Of a stretch of 64,000 nt of DNA, positions 50,926-59,714 are shown one piece after another. The stretch is from Lentihominibacter butyricus (lineage in GTDB: Bacteria > Bacillota > Clostridia > Peptostreptococcales > Anaerovoracaceae): NCBI RefSeq assembly GCF_025567305.1, contig NZ_JAOQJP010000006.1, forward strand, positions 62,001 through 126,000, read 5' to 3'. The notes under the pieces were generated by a model. It made no database searches. It was given only the letters and a program-made list of their open reading frames with translations, and was not told where the DNA came from. Each line of letters starts with the position of its first letter. Position 1 is the first letter of the stretch. A program made the position numbers and the translations under genes.

Positions 50926-51555
50926 ATGGGCAATGTATATGTATTCGATCATCCGTTAATTCAGCACAAGACAGCGCTACTGAGAAAAGAAGAGACAAGC
51001 GTCAAGGATTTCAGAGAGCTCGTCAGGGAGATCTCGACTCTCATGGGATACGAAGCGACGAGAAAGCTTCCGCTCGAAGAAGTGCAGATCAAGACTCCGA
51101 TGCAGGAGACTACAGTGAAGATGCTCAAGGGCGAGGACATCGCGATCGTACCTATCCTGAGAGCAGGTCTCGGCATGGTAGACGGCATGCTGGCGCTCGT
51201 TCCCAATGCAAAGGTGGGACATGTGGGCCTTTACAGGGATCCTGAGTCTCATGAGCCCGTTGAATACTACTGCAAACTGCCTAACGATATAGAAAAGAGA
51301 GAGATCTTTGTTGTCGATCCGATGCTCGCTACAGGCGGCAGCGCATCTGCGGCTATCGATTTCATTAAGGCAAGAGGCGGCAAAAAGATAATCTTCATGT
51401 GCCTTATCGCAGCGCCTGAAGGTATCGAAGTGCTTCAGAAAGCGCATCCGGATGTAGACATCTTCATCGCTGCAAAGGATGAGCGCCTCAACGATCACGC
51501 ATATATCCTGCCGGGTCTTGGAGATGCGGGCGACAGACTTTACGGTACAAAATAG
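50926..51555 (+). CDS. upp: Uracil phosphoribosyltransferase
   Basis: The ATG at 50926 follows AGGCAGGTAGAAT; 209 residues. The motifs are VFDHPLIQHKTALLR, PILRAGLGMVDGML and the PRPP-binding VDPMLATGGSASAAIDFIK. The C-terminus LPGLGDAGDRLYGTK is the family end. It converts uracil and PRPP to UMP in pyrimidine salvage. The 197-bp leader after rpiB has GC-rich self-complementary stretches but no assignable attenuator. Confidence 0.96.
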   Translation: MGNVYVFDHPLIQHKTALLRKEETSVKDFRELVREISTLMGYEATRKLPLEEVQIKTPMQETTVKMLKGEDIAIVPILRAGLGMVDGMLALVPNAKVGHVGLYRDPESHEPVEYYCKLPNDIEKREIFVVDPMLATGGSASAAIDFIKARGGKKIIFMCLIAAPEGIEVLQKAHPDVDIFIAAKDERLNDHAYILPGLGDAGDRLYGTK

Positions 51556-51678
51556 TGAAGCGCAAAACGGATCCTGCCCTGTTCGTGAACCGACCTCGTG
51601 ATGTCAGCCGTGTCGGCCGGGGGAGAAACGAACGATAGAGGCGAGATAAAACGAGTAAGTTGGAGGAAAAACAGAAAG

Positions 51679-53016
51679 ATGAAATACGATTTTATACCTG
51701 ACAGTGTAAGCGAACATGATAATGTTTACGACGTGCTCAAGGAGAGAGGCTTCATTGAGCAGTCGACGGACGAGGAAAAGGTCCGTGAACTTCTGCAGAA
51801 CGAGAAAGTGAAGTTTTATATAGGCTTCGACCCGACTGCGGACTGCCTTCACGTAGGCCACTTCATGCAGGTCATCATCATGATGTACATGCAGAAATAC
51901 GGACATACGCCGGTAGTACTGCTCGGCGGCGGTACAGGCTTTGTCGGCGATCCTTCCGGCAGAACTGACATGCGTCAGATGATGACGCCGGAAACGATCG
52001 AGAACAACTGCGCGGCTTTCAAAAAGCTGTTCGACAAGTTCCTCGATTTTGACGAGGACTGGAAATACGAAGGCAACAACGGCGTATTTTCACCGGGTCA
52101 CGAAAACAAGACGCCTGAACCGGGCAAAGCGATCTCGGTAAACAACGCGAGATGGCTGCTGCCTCTGAATTATATAGAATTCATCAGAGAGATCGGTTCG
52201 TGCTTCAATGTCAACACGATGCTGAGGGCTGAATGCTTCAAGCAGAGAATGGATCGCGAGGGCGGTCTGACGATGTTCGAGCTCAACTACATGCTGATGC
52301 AGAGCTATGACTTCATGGTAATGGCAAGAGATTTCGATGTAAAGATCGAGTTCGGCGGCAACGACCAGTGGTCGAATATCATCGGCGGCGTCGATCTCAC
52401 GAGGAAAAAGCTCGGCAAGGAGGTTTACGGTATGACTTTCTCCCTGCTGACGAACTCAGAGGGCAAGAAGATGGGCAAGACGCAGAAAGGTGCGCTCTGG
52501 CTCGATGCTGACAAGACTTCACCGTACGAATTCTACCAGTACTGGAGAAACGTCGGCGATGCCGATGTGGAAAAATGCCTCAGGATGCTGACATTCCTGC
52601 CGATGGATGAGGTAAAGAGACTTTCTTCGCTGCAGGACAAGGAGATCAACAAGGCTAAGGAAGTGCTGGCGTTCGAGGTCACCAAGCTCGTTCACGGTGA
52701 AGAGGAGGCGACAAAAGCGCAGGAAGCTGCAAGAGCGGCATTCGGCGGAAAAGCTGACCTGTCGACTATGCCGACGGTGCAGTTCGCAGCTGACAAGCTG
52801 GCCGGCGAAGGCATGGGTGTCGTGAACTTCATCAAGGAACTTGGACTCGTTCCGAGCAACAGAGAAGGATTCATGACGATCGAGCAGGGCGGTCTGAAGC
52901 TTGACGGTGAAAAGGTCACGGACAAGAAGACTATGATCACAGCGGATATTTTCACGGACGGCAAGGTGCTCGTTGAAAAAGGAAAGAAGAAGAAGATCGT
53001 GGTAGAGCTCGTGTAG
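51679..53016 (+). CDS. tyrS: Tyrosyl-tRNA synthetase
   Basis: The frame can be extended upstream, but the ATG at 51679 follows TTGGAGG and starts the conserved protein MKYDFIPDSVSEHDNVYDVL (445 residues). The HIGH motif is HVGHF in ADCLHVGHFMQ, and the KMSKS loop reads KMGKTQKG. LNYMLMQSYDF and GGNDQWSNI belong to the tyrosine-binding pocket. The C-terminal S4-like RNA-binding domain is present (GLKLDGEKVTDKKTMI). No T-box leader is apparent in the 120 bp upstream. Confidence 0.95.
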   Translation: MKYDFIPDSVSEHDNVYDVLKERGFIEQSTDEEKVRELLQNEKVKFYIGFDPTADCLHVGHFMQVIIMMYMQKYGHTPVVLLGGGTGFVGDPSGRTDMRQMMTPETIENNCAAFKKLFDKFLDFDEDWKYEGNNGVFSPGHENKTPEPGKAISVNNARWLLPLNYIEFIREIGSCFNVNTMLRAECFKQRMDREGGLTMFELNYMLMQSYDFMVMARDFDVKIEFGGNDQWSNIIGGVDLTRKKLGKEVYGMTFSLLTNSEGKKMGKTQKGALWLDADKTSPYEFYQYWRNVGDADVEKCLRMLTFLPMDEVKRLSSLQDKEINKAKEVLAFEVTKLVHGEEEATKAQEAARAAFGGKADLSTMPTVQFAADKLAGEGMGVVNFIKELGLVPSNREGFMTIEQGGLKLDGEKVTDKKTMITADIFTDGKVLVEKGKKKKIVVELV

Positions 53017-53173
53017 TTGCAGCGGCGTTGCGGATTGCACTGAGTTGAATATGCTGAGTGCGCAGATCATGTGGATCGGTGCATTGGCAGGCTGGCGGTC
53101 AGGATGGGATCTGGGCGGATCGCAGTCTGGCGGCCGCGGTCGATAGGTGTAGTGGATACCAGGATATGATGGG

Positions 53174-53201
53174 GCCCGGCGCTTTGCGCCGGGCGTCTTT
53201 T
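53174..53201 (+). terminator. Rho-independent terminator
   Basis: GCCCGGCGC and GCGCCGGGC form a perfect 9-bp stem on TTT, followed by GTCTTTTA. About 160 bp after tyrS, it ends that transcript. Confidence 0.85.
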
Positions 53202-53246
53202 ATAATGGTGCTTTAGCAGGAACTTGTACAGGCTGGACGCAGCGAA

Positions 53247-53503
53247 TACCAAGACCTGATCCCGGCAGGTGAGGTTTTGGTAAAAACGGCAGTTTTAGAG
53301 CCTGTCCGAGGAAGACAAATACCAAGAATCAATGATCGACAATCGATCTTTGGTAAAATGATATCGAGAAATCGCCGGAATCACAGGAAAAATTACCAAA
53401 GATAATCGAGCCGGATCGACATCTTGGTAAATGACGGTTTTTTTCGGTGGGATATTCGGGTAAAAATGCTAAAAATCATGATCTGGAATAATGTTTTTGG
53501 TAA
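53247..53503. repeat. Four diverged units, phased every 73-74 bp, with TACCAA...TTGGTAA ends
   Basis: Three 37-bp units (53247-53283, 53320-53356, 53394-53430) each begin TACCAA and end TTGGTAA; a fourth keeps the right end (53497-53503) with a degenerate left end at 53467. Right ends are spaced 73, 74 and 73 bp, about seven helical turns. Interiors differ, so these are not CRISPR repeats. The array ends 29 bp before a consensus promoter. Confidence 0.75.
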
Positions 53504-53531
53504 TCGCCTGTAACTGTAATGTAGCTGACAG

Positions 53532-53560
53532 TTGACAAACAGCTAATGCTATTATATAAT
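53532..53560 (+). promoter_or_regulatory. Consensus sigma-A promoter
   Basis: TTGACA and TATAAT, both perfect, are separated by 17 bases. No gene other than the CoA ligase, 349 bp downstream, could use it. Confidence 0.9.
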
Positions 53561-53566
53561 GCAGAA

Positions 53567-53908
53567 ATAGATTAATAAATGCATAAACAATATCAAATAA
53601 TGCAAAATGTGATTACGACCCGGAACCGTGAAGCAAAATCACGGATAAGGCTCGCAGGCAGGAGCTGCAAATCACAGATCATGACCGCAGCTGCAACCCA
53701 TAAGTCACAATCTGTAAACAGCAAACTGCCAGCTACAGCTTATGCAGCTCGTAATCTGCAATCTGCAAACCGCAACCTGCAGGCCGTAAACTGCGAACCA
53801 CAGCTCATAACTGCGATTTTGCATAAGCGCACGAGAGCATAAGCGTACAGCTGCACAGTTGCATAACCACACAGCCGAATAAACGCAAAACAGAAAAGGA
53901 GTATTAAA
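53567..53908 (+). other. Long repetitive 5' leader of the CoA-ligase operon
   Basis: From the expected transcription start to the start codon lies about 340 nt rich in C and A, with loosely repeated AATCTGCAA / AAACTGCGAACC-type 10-12-mers between about 53700 and 53815. An 87-codon open frame across it reads as a degenerate Asn/Leu/Gln repeat and lacks a ribosome binding site, so it is not called a gene. No known riboswitch was recognised. Confidence 0.6.
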
Positions 53909-55567
53909 ATGACGAGAACATACGATGATAAAATGTTTATAGAAACCTTTGAGCGCGAATACACATGGCTCAACGGATTCATGAGAAACGTAGCCAGATA
54001 CGGAGGCAGACAGGCACTCATCGATCCGCTCACAGAGAGGAGCTGGACTTACAGAGAACTCAATGCAGAAGCGAACAAGCTGGCGCATGCGCTGAAGATC
54101 GACGATGTCGGCAAAGACGATGTCGTGATGACAGTGCTCGTCAACTGCCCGGAATTCTGCTTTTCATATATCGGACCGAGAAAAATCGGAGCGATCGTTA
54201 CGCTTGCGAACTTCAAGCTTTCTTCAGGAGAGCTGTCGCTGCTGATCAATCACAACAAGCCAAAGGTTGTGATCTATGCGGCAGAAGTAGCAGAAATGGT
54301 GACAGAAGCCATCGGCATGGCGGAGTATAAGCCGGTAAACGCAGTGATGGCCGACAATATGGAGAATATACCTGTTCCTGAAGGGCATATAGCATACGAT
54401 GATTATGTGAGCGGCAAATCGGAGCAGGATCCGGTGAAGGATTTTACACCGCATATTTACGATGAAGTAGTGAGGATGTGCACCAGCGGTACATCGTCGC
54501 TTCCGAAGAGCGTTCCGCTCAACGATATAAACGAAGTGCTGTCGGCACACGATGCCATCATGCACTACCCGCTCAACAACCGCGACGTCTGCATGAATAT
54601 GACGCCGCTTTTCCACAGAGGCGGCAGCCATTCCGGCGGCACATGCCCGACATTTTTTGTAGGCGCGACGCTGGTGCTGATGAGGACTTTCTCACCGAGA
54701 ACGACTCTGCAGTATGTGGAAAAGTACGGGATCACGTACCTCACGGGTTCTCCGGCAACGCTTGAGATGCTCTCGCACGTACAGGAAAAGACACCGTTCG
54801 ATCTTTCCAGACTCAGAGGTATCGTCACGATGGGAGCACCGCTCGAAAAATCAGCATGCAAGAGATACCTGGAAGTCCTTACACCGAATATCCTGAACGG
54901 ATACGGCACGACGGAAACATTCTGGAATTCGTTCCTCAGACCTTACGATCTGCCGCAATACGCAGGTACTGTTGGCGGCAGCTGCATCGATGACGAAGTG
55001 AGGATCGTCAAAGTTTATGACGGACATAAGGCAGAACCGGATGAACTGGTACCGACCGATAATGAGACGGTAGGTGAGATCATCATTCGTTCACCTGGAA
55101 AGACGACATACAGCTACTACAACAACCCTGAGGAAGAGAAGGAAAAATTCTACAAAGGCTGGATGTATACCGCAGACCTCGGCTACTGGGACGAGCATCT
55201 TTACGTGACCGTGAATGGCAGAAAAGACGACATGATCGTAAGTTCCGCGGAGAATATCTATCCAACGCAGATAGAGGAGATAATCAACGAGTTTGACAAG
55301 GTCGCTGATTCCATCGTGACAGCCGTGCCGGACAAAGTGCGCGGGCAGGCTGCCGTGGCATATGTAGTTGCAAAGGATCCGTCGCTGACTATCGCTGAGC
55401 TTTCACAGTACTGCAGCGATCATCCGATGCTTTCCGCATACAAGAAGCCGAGATGGTTTGCTATCGTGGACGAGCTGCCGCATACCGCGACGGGCAAGAA
55501 GATCCACTACATCATGAGGGAAAGGGCAGAAGAAGATCTCAAGAACGGGCTTCTCAAGAGAAAGTAG
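53909..55567 (+). CDS. AMP-forming acyl-CoA ligase
   Basis: AAAGGAGTATTAAA precedes the ATG; 552 residues. The ATP-binding P-loop reads CTSGTSSLPKSVPL near residue 190, followed by NGYGTTETFW, YTADLGYWDEHLYVTVNGR and the hinge region DDMIVSSAENIYPTQIEE. The catalytic Lys region is HTATGKKIHY near the C-terminus. All acyl-adenylate motifs are present. The downstream hotdog thioesterase points to a fatty or aromatic acyl-CoA; the exact acid is not predictable. Confidence 0.92.
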   Translation: MTRTYDDKMFIETFEREYTWLNGFMRNVARYGGRQALIDPLTERSWTYRELNAEANKLAHALKIDDVGKDDVVMTVLVNCPEFCFSYIGPRKIGAIVTLANFKLSSGELSLLINHNKPKVVIYAAEVAEMVTEAIGMAEYKPVNAVMADNMENIPVPEGHIAYDDYVSGKSEQDPVKDFTPHIYDEVVRMCTSGTSSLPKSVPLNDINEVLSAHDAIMHYPLNNRDVCMNMTPLFHRGGSHSGGTCPTFFVGATLVLMRTFSPRTTLQYVEKYGITYLTGSPATLEMLSHVQEKTPFDLSRLRGIVTMGAPLEKSACKRYLEVLTPNILNGYGTTETFWNSFLRPYDLPQYAGTVGGSCIDDEVRIVKVYDGHKAEPDELVPTDNETVGEIIIRSPGKTTYSYYNNPEEEKEKFYKGWMYTADLGYWDEHLYVTVNGRKDDMIVSSAENIYPTQIEEIINEFDKVADSIVTAVPDKVRGQAAVAYVVAKDPSLTIAELSQYCSDHPMLSAYKKPRWFAIVDELPHTATGKKIHYIMRERAEEDLKNGLLKRK

Positions 55568-55655
55568 ACGGCTCGATGGCGGGCCGGCCGGATCAAACGC
55601 CGCGCAGCCGCCCGGCCACAAAACATTCCACGATCAGAAGGAGATGACGCAGAAA

Positions 55656-56096
55656 ATGTGGGAATACAGAAGAAGAGTGCGATATTACGAAACCGACAGG
55701 ATGGGAGTCGTGCATCATTCGAATTACCTGAGGTTTCTCGAAGATGCGCGGATGGACTGGATCCGCGACCATATCATAAACTACAGCGAAATGGAAAAAA
55801 TGGGGATCATCATCCCTGTCGTGAGCGCGACCGGCAACTTCAAGTCCTTCCTCAGATACGACGACGAATTCGCAGTGCGCGTCTTTCCCGTAAAGTTCAC
55901 GGGAGTCAGGATCCGCCTGCGATATGAAGTCTACAATACGGAGACGGGAGTGCTCTGCTACGACGGAGAGAGCGAGCACTACCTGGCCGAAGACGGCGAC
56001 TACAGACCGATGTCGATAAAGCGAAAGTATCCCGAACTTTACGAGGCATTCCGCAGGGCGATGAACGATGATGCCGTGGATGCGGAGAAGGACTGA
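55656..56096 (+). CDS. Hotdog-fold acyl-CoA thioesterase (YbgC/4HBT family)
   Basis: AGAAGGAG lies immediately before an ATG at 55644 and 12 bases before the ATG at 55656. The latter gives better spacing and the family-type start MWEYRRRVRYYETDRMGVVH (146 residues). The catalytic motif YYETDRMGVVHHSNYLRFLE contains the active-site Asp. Such enzymes hydrolyse acyl-CoA esters. It is co-transcribed with the CoA ligase 88 bp upstream; a ligase-thioesterase pair can recycle CoA or edit side products. Confidence 0.9.
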   Translation: MWEYRRRVRYYETDRMGVVHHSNYLRFLEDARMDWIRDHIINYSEMEKMGIIIPVVSATGNFKSFLRYDDEFAVRVFPVKFTGVRIRLRYEVYNTETGVLCYDGESEHYLAEDGDYRPMSIKRKYPELYEAFRRAMNDDAVDAEKD

Positions 56097-56554
56097 GCAT
56101 TATATATAAGATCATGTAAAGGTGCAGCGCGCGTGCCTGCAGGGTACTATGGCGCGTCGCACCGTAGTGTGCCGGGCGGTCCGCATGCGACGTTTTGCCG
56201 CGTCAGGCTGGTGACGCATGCATTCCGGCGTGCGATGATGTCATACCGGCAGATATGCAAAAGTCGCATGCCTTCCTGTTCGCTGACTGCCTGGCGGGCC
56301 TGCCGCCCGCAGTCATTGATGTGCCAGTTGGCGTACCGAGGCAGATCAAAAAAGCAAAATACCGGGGATATCCGTAAAGGATATTCGCCGGTATTTTGCT
56401 TTGCAATTACTTATATTAAAATCTGATTTTCGTTGTTTGGGTCGATCAATACGATCGGGCTCGGCAGACCATTGATGCTGTATGCATCTTGGCCGGTCTT
56501 GCTGATTTTGCCGGTATGACCGGATTCACTGGTTTTAGTGGTCTCGCTGCGCTC
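56097..56554. other. Intergenic region with a long bidirectional terminator
   Basis: Between the convergent thioesterase and ftsH genes. Its main element is a 15+8-bp stem at 56351-56402: AAAGCAAAATACCGG pairs with CCGGTATTTTGCTTT, with an inner GGATATCC helix on GTAAA. It has A and T flanks suitable for stopping both strands. GC-rich sequence at 56120-56340 has open frames in several registers without ribosome binding sites or recognisable products. Confidence 0.75.
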
Positions 56555-58417
56555 TCAGTTTTCAGCAGTTTCATCGGCTTCAGCAGTTTGACCGCTTTCG
56601 TCGGACTTGCCGGTCTCATTCAGCATCGACATGAACTCTTCGCCGGTGATAGTTTCCTTTTCATACAGGAACTGCGCGAGCCTGTCCAGACTGCTGCGGT
56701 TTTCGAGCAGTATCTTCTTAGCCTTTTCATGCTGCTGCTTTACAAGCTGTACGACCTTTCTGTCGATTTCGTTTTGAGTGTCAGCGGAGCATGCGAGTGA
56801 AGCGTCGCCTCCGAGATACTGATTGTTCACGACCTCCATTGCGACCATATCGAATTCTTCGCTCATGCCGTATCTTGCGATCATTGCACGAGCCAGCTTG
56901 GTCGCCTGTTCGATATCGTTTGCGGCACCGGTCGTTATTTCATTGAACGCCACTTCTTCGGCAGCGCGTCCGCCTGTGAAAGTAGCGATCTTGTTTTCGA
57001 TTTCCTGCTTGCTCATCAGATATTTGTCATCCTGCTCTACCTGCAGCGTATAGCCCAGCGCGCCGGAAGTTCTCGGTATGATGGTGATCTTCTGTACAGG
57101 TGCAGTGTGCGTCTGCATCGCTGCCACCAGAGCATGTCCGATCTCGTGATATGCCACGACCTTCTTTTCCTGATCGGAAAGTACTGCATTTTTCTTCTGA
57201 TATCCTGCGATAACAGTCTCGATGCTCTCCTCGAGATCCTCCTGGCTTACGACGCTGCGGCCGTCGCGCACGGCGCGGAGCGCAGCTTCGTTGATGATAT
57301 TTGCAAGCTCGGCGCCTGAGGCGCCTGCAGCCATCCTCGCGATCGTGTGATAATCCACATCGGGTTCAGCCTTGATCTTTCTTGCATGCACCTTGAGTAT
57401 CGCTTCTCTTCCCAGCAGGTCAGGCAGCTCTACAGGCACGCGTCTGTCGAATCTTCCCGGTCTTGTCAGAGCCGGGTCCAGCGATTCAGGTCTGTTAGTG
57501 GCCGAGAGGATTATTACGCCGGTGTTTTCCTCGAATCCGTCCATTTCCGTGAGCAGCTGGTTCAGCGTCTGTTCGCGCTCGTCATTTCCTGCAACACGGT
57601 CGTCACGCTTCTTTCCTATCGCGTCGATCTCGTCGATGAAAACTATGCACGGCGCCTTTTCCTTGGCCTGTTTGAACAGGTCGCGGACCTTTGAAGCACC
57701 CATGCCTACGAACATTTCCACGAACTCGGAACCCGAGATAGAGAAGAAAGGCACGTTCGACTCGCCCGCAACAGCCTTTGCCAGCATAGTCTTGCCGGTT
57801 CCCGGAGGACCTACCAGCAGGATACCCTTAGGCATCGACGCTCCGATCTCTGAATATTTCTTAGGGTTGTGCAGATAATCCACGATTTCCGAAAGGCTCT
57901 CCTTTGCTTCATCCTCGCCTGCGACGTCGCTGAAGCGGATACCTGCCGTGGACTGGACGTACACCTTGGCATTGCTCTTACCAAGGCCGAACGCCATCGA
58001 ATCCTTGCCGCCGCCCATCATCTTGCGCCTCATGTACTCACCGATACCGATGAATATCACGAGAGGCAGGATCAGCGAAAGCAGCATCGACAGCATCGGT
58101 GATGTGGTCTGCTGTATATCTTTTGTGAATTTTGCGCCGGAATCATAGAGTCTCTCTGTTAGAGTCGGGTCATCCATCACGCCTGTCTTGTAGATCTTGG
58201 TTTCCTTCTTATCTGTGAATACGATCTCGGAATCTTTGATCTCGACATCACCTATGTTTTTCTTCTCGATCATGCTCATGAATGTGCCGTAATCGACTTC
58301 TTTTGCCTGCTTGCTTGCTATCGACGGCATCACGAACACGTTGAAAAGCAGTAATGCCGCAAGTATTATCAGATAGTAGAAAGCAAGCGGTTTCTTAGGG
58401 GATTTGACTTCTTTCAT
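56555..58417 (-). CDS. ftsH: ATP-dependent zinc metalloprotease FtsH
   Basis: This 620-residue membrane protease has two helices (about residues 12-32 and 108-127) flanking a small extracytoplasmic domain. The AAA+ domain has Walker A GPPGTGKT (203-210), Walker B CIVFIDEIDAIG and the SRH region ATNRPESLDPALTRPGRFDR. The peptidase site is HEIGHAL near residue 418. The C-terminus (SDESGQTAEADETAEN) is an acidic tail unlike most. It degrades misfolded membrane proteins and selected regulators. It may cooperate with SPFH proteins of the kind encoded at 35.6 kb. Confidence 0.97.
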   Translation of the reverse strand: MKEVKSPKKPLAFYYLIILAALLLFNVFVMPSIASKQAKEVDYGTFMSMIEKKNIGDVEIKDSEIVFTDKKETKIYKTGVMDDPTLTERLYDSGAKFTKDIQQTTSPMLSMLLSLILPLVIFIGIGEYMRRKMMGGGKDSMAFGLGKSNAKVYVQSTAGIRFSDVAGEDEAKESLSEIVDYLHNPKKYSEIGASMPKGILLVGPPGTGKTMLAKAVAGESNVPFFSISGSEFVEMFVGMGASKVRDLFKQAKEKAPCIVFIDEIDAIGKKRDDRVAGNDEREQTLNQLLTEMDGFEENTGVIILSATNRPESLDPALTRPGRFDRRVPVELPDLLGREAILKVHARKIKAEPDVDYHTIARMAAGASGAELANIINEAALRAVRDGRSVVSQEDLEESIETVIAGYQKKNAVLSDQEKKVVAYHEIGHALVAAMQTHTAPVQKITIIPRTSGALGYTLQVEQDDKYLMSKQEIENKIATFTGGRAAEEVAFNEITTGAANDIEQATKLARAMIARYGMSEEFDMVAMEVVNNQYLGGDASLACSADTQNEIDRKVVQLVKQQHEKAKKILLENRSSLDRLAQFLYEKETITGEEFMSMLNETGKSDESGQTAEADETAEN

Positions 58418-58594
58418 ATTGTTTGCGTCTCCTTGGATCGTTCGGCCTGCATACTTTTGTCGATCGCTGATCGTGAGTATCTGCAGGTCAGTGATTAAGC
58501 TGTTGAAAAATTCTAAGAAATTTTCATTCCATTTGTATGTGGGTTTTATGGTGTTTCTGTGTGATTTTATGAATCGTTCATAAAACCTTTCTTT

Positions 58595-59479
58595 TTACTG
58601 ATTATCTCTCAATTTTCTGATGATGTCCAGAAAAAGTGATGCTGCAGGGTTCAAAAGTGATTTTTTCCATGCCACCGCACATTCGATAGAGTAGCTGTCG
58701 TCGACCGGGCAGGTCTCCAGATCCATAAGCGGCAGGCCTTCCGGCAGTATTTCCGGCAGTATCGATATACCCAGGCCCGCACTTACAGAAAGCAGCACGG
58801 AGCGCATATCGCTGAACTGATTTGCGATGACCGGCGAAAATCTGTGTGTTCTGCAGAAATTCATGATCTGCATGTAAAGGAGCGGGTTTTCCGCCTCTGT
58901 CAGCAGTATGAACTTTTCCCTGCGCAGCGTGTCGGTATTGATCTTCTTTTTTTCCAGCCACCCCGCGGGGAGCACGAAATTGAGCTGATCCGTGTGGATG
59001 TCGAGCATCTCGAACTCGTCGCTGTCCGGCAGCATATCGGTATAAAGGAAATGGAAATCATAAGGATCGTCGTTTTCATCGATCAGCACCTCACCGCCTG
59101 AGATATATGTTATATCGACTATTATGTCTGGATATGCCTGTCCGAATTCCTTCAGACATTCGCGCAGGAAACTGTCGGAGGACGAGACCGTAGCTATGGA
59201 AAGGCGGCCCTTTGCGCCGTCATGCAGCTGTTTCACGGCATATGAACCCTTGCGTGCCGCATCGAGTATTTCCTGGGCATACGGGATGAACGTGCGGCCT
59301 TCTTCCGTCAGGCGCACATCGCGTTTTGTCCTGTAAAACAGCTTGACGCCGAGCTGCTGCTCGAGATCGCTGATCTGCCGGCTTATCGTTGACTGCGGCA
59401 CGCCGTTCTGGCGCGCGGCATTTGTAAAATTGAGCATTTTGCTCACAGTCAGAAAACTTTTTATCTGGTTGAGATGCAT
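58595..59479 (-). CDS. LysR-family transcriptional regulator
   Basis: GAGGTAACAAGA before the ATG at 59479 gives 294 residues beginning MHLNQIKSFLTVSKMLNFTN; eight more codons upstream are possible. The winged helix-turn-helix includes GVPQSTISRQISDLEQQLGV. The effector domain begins GRLSIATVSSSDSFLRECL. The regulator is divergent from a stand-alone fabF with 235 bp between them, which is the usual arrangement for a LysR activator and its target. Confidence 0.93.
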   Translation of the reverse strand: MHLNQIKSFLTVSKMLNFTNAARQNGVPQSTISRQISDLEQQLGVKLFYRTKRDVRLTEEGRTFIPYAQEILDAARKGSYAVKQLHDGAKGRLSIATVSSSDSFLRECLKEFGQAYPDIIVDITYISGGEVLIDENDDPYDFHFLYTDMLPDSDEFEMLDIHTDQLNFVLPAGWLEKKKINTDTLRREKFILLTEAENPLLYMQIMNFCRTHRFSPVIANQFSDMRSVLLSVSAGLGISILPEILPEGLPLMDLETCPVDDSYSIECAVAWKKSLLNPAASLFLDIIRKLRDNQ

Positions 59480-59714
59480 TCTTGTTACCTCGTTTGTTGA
59501 CACTGATTTTTGATGATGTTATCATCTTATCAGTATAAAAACAGCGGCTTCCGGGCACTGAACGGCTGACATCATGCAGCAGATCTGCCGGAAATCGTTA
59601 CGGCTTGTTATTCAGCAAGCCTGAGTTTTGCGGATAATTATCCGATTTTGCTATCAATTATATAGCATGCAGATAGATATGTAAAGTTTGCATTGCAGGA
59701 TGTACGGAGGAAGC

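Noticed and set aside
53247..53503. Possible CRISPR array (37-bp units with 36-37-bp spacers)
   Set aside because: The units share only their ends; interiors differ, the fourth unit is degenerate, and no cas gene is present. The regular spacing is reported as a phased array instead.
53579..53842. 87-residue gene in the CoA-ligase leader
   Set aside because: Composition is that of a degenerate DNA repeat (Asn-Leu-Gln pattern), and no ribosome binding site precedes it.
56489..56800. Gly/Phe/Ser repeat protein on the plus strand at the end of ftsH
   Set aside because: It is the antisense reading of the acidic ftsH tail and terminal domain; no ribosome binding site.
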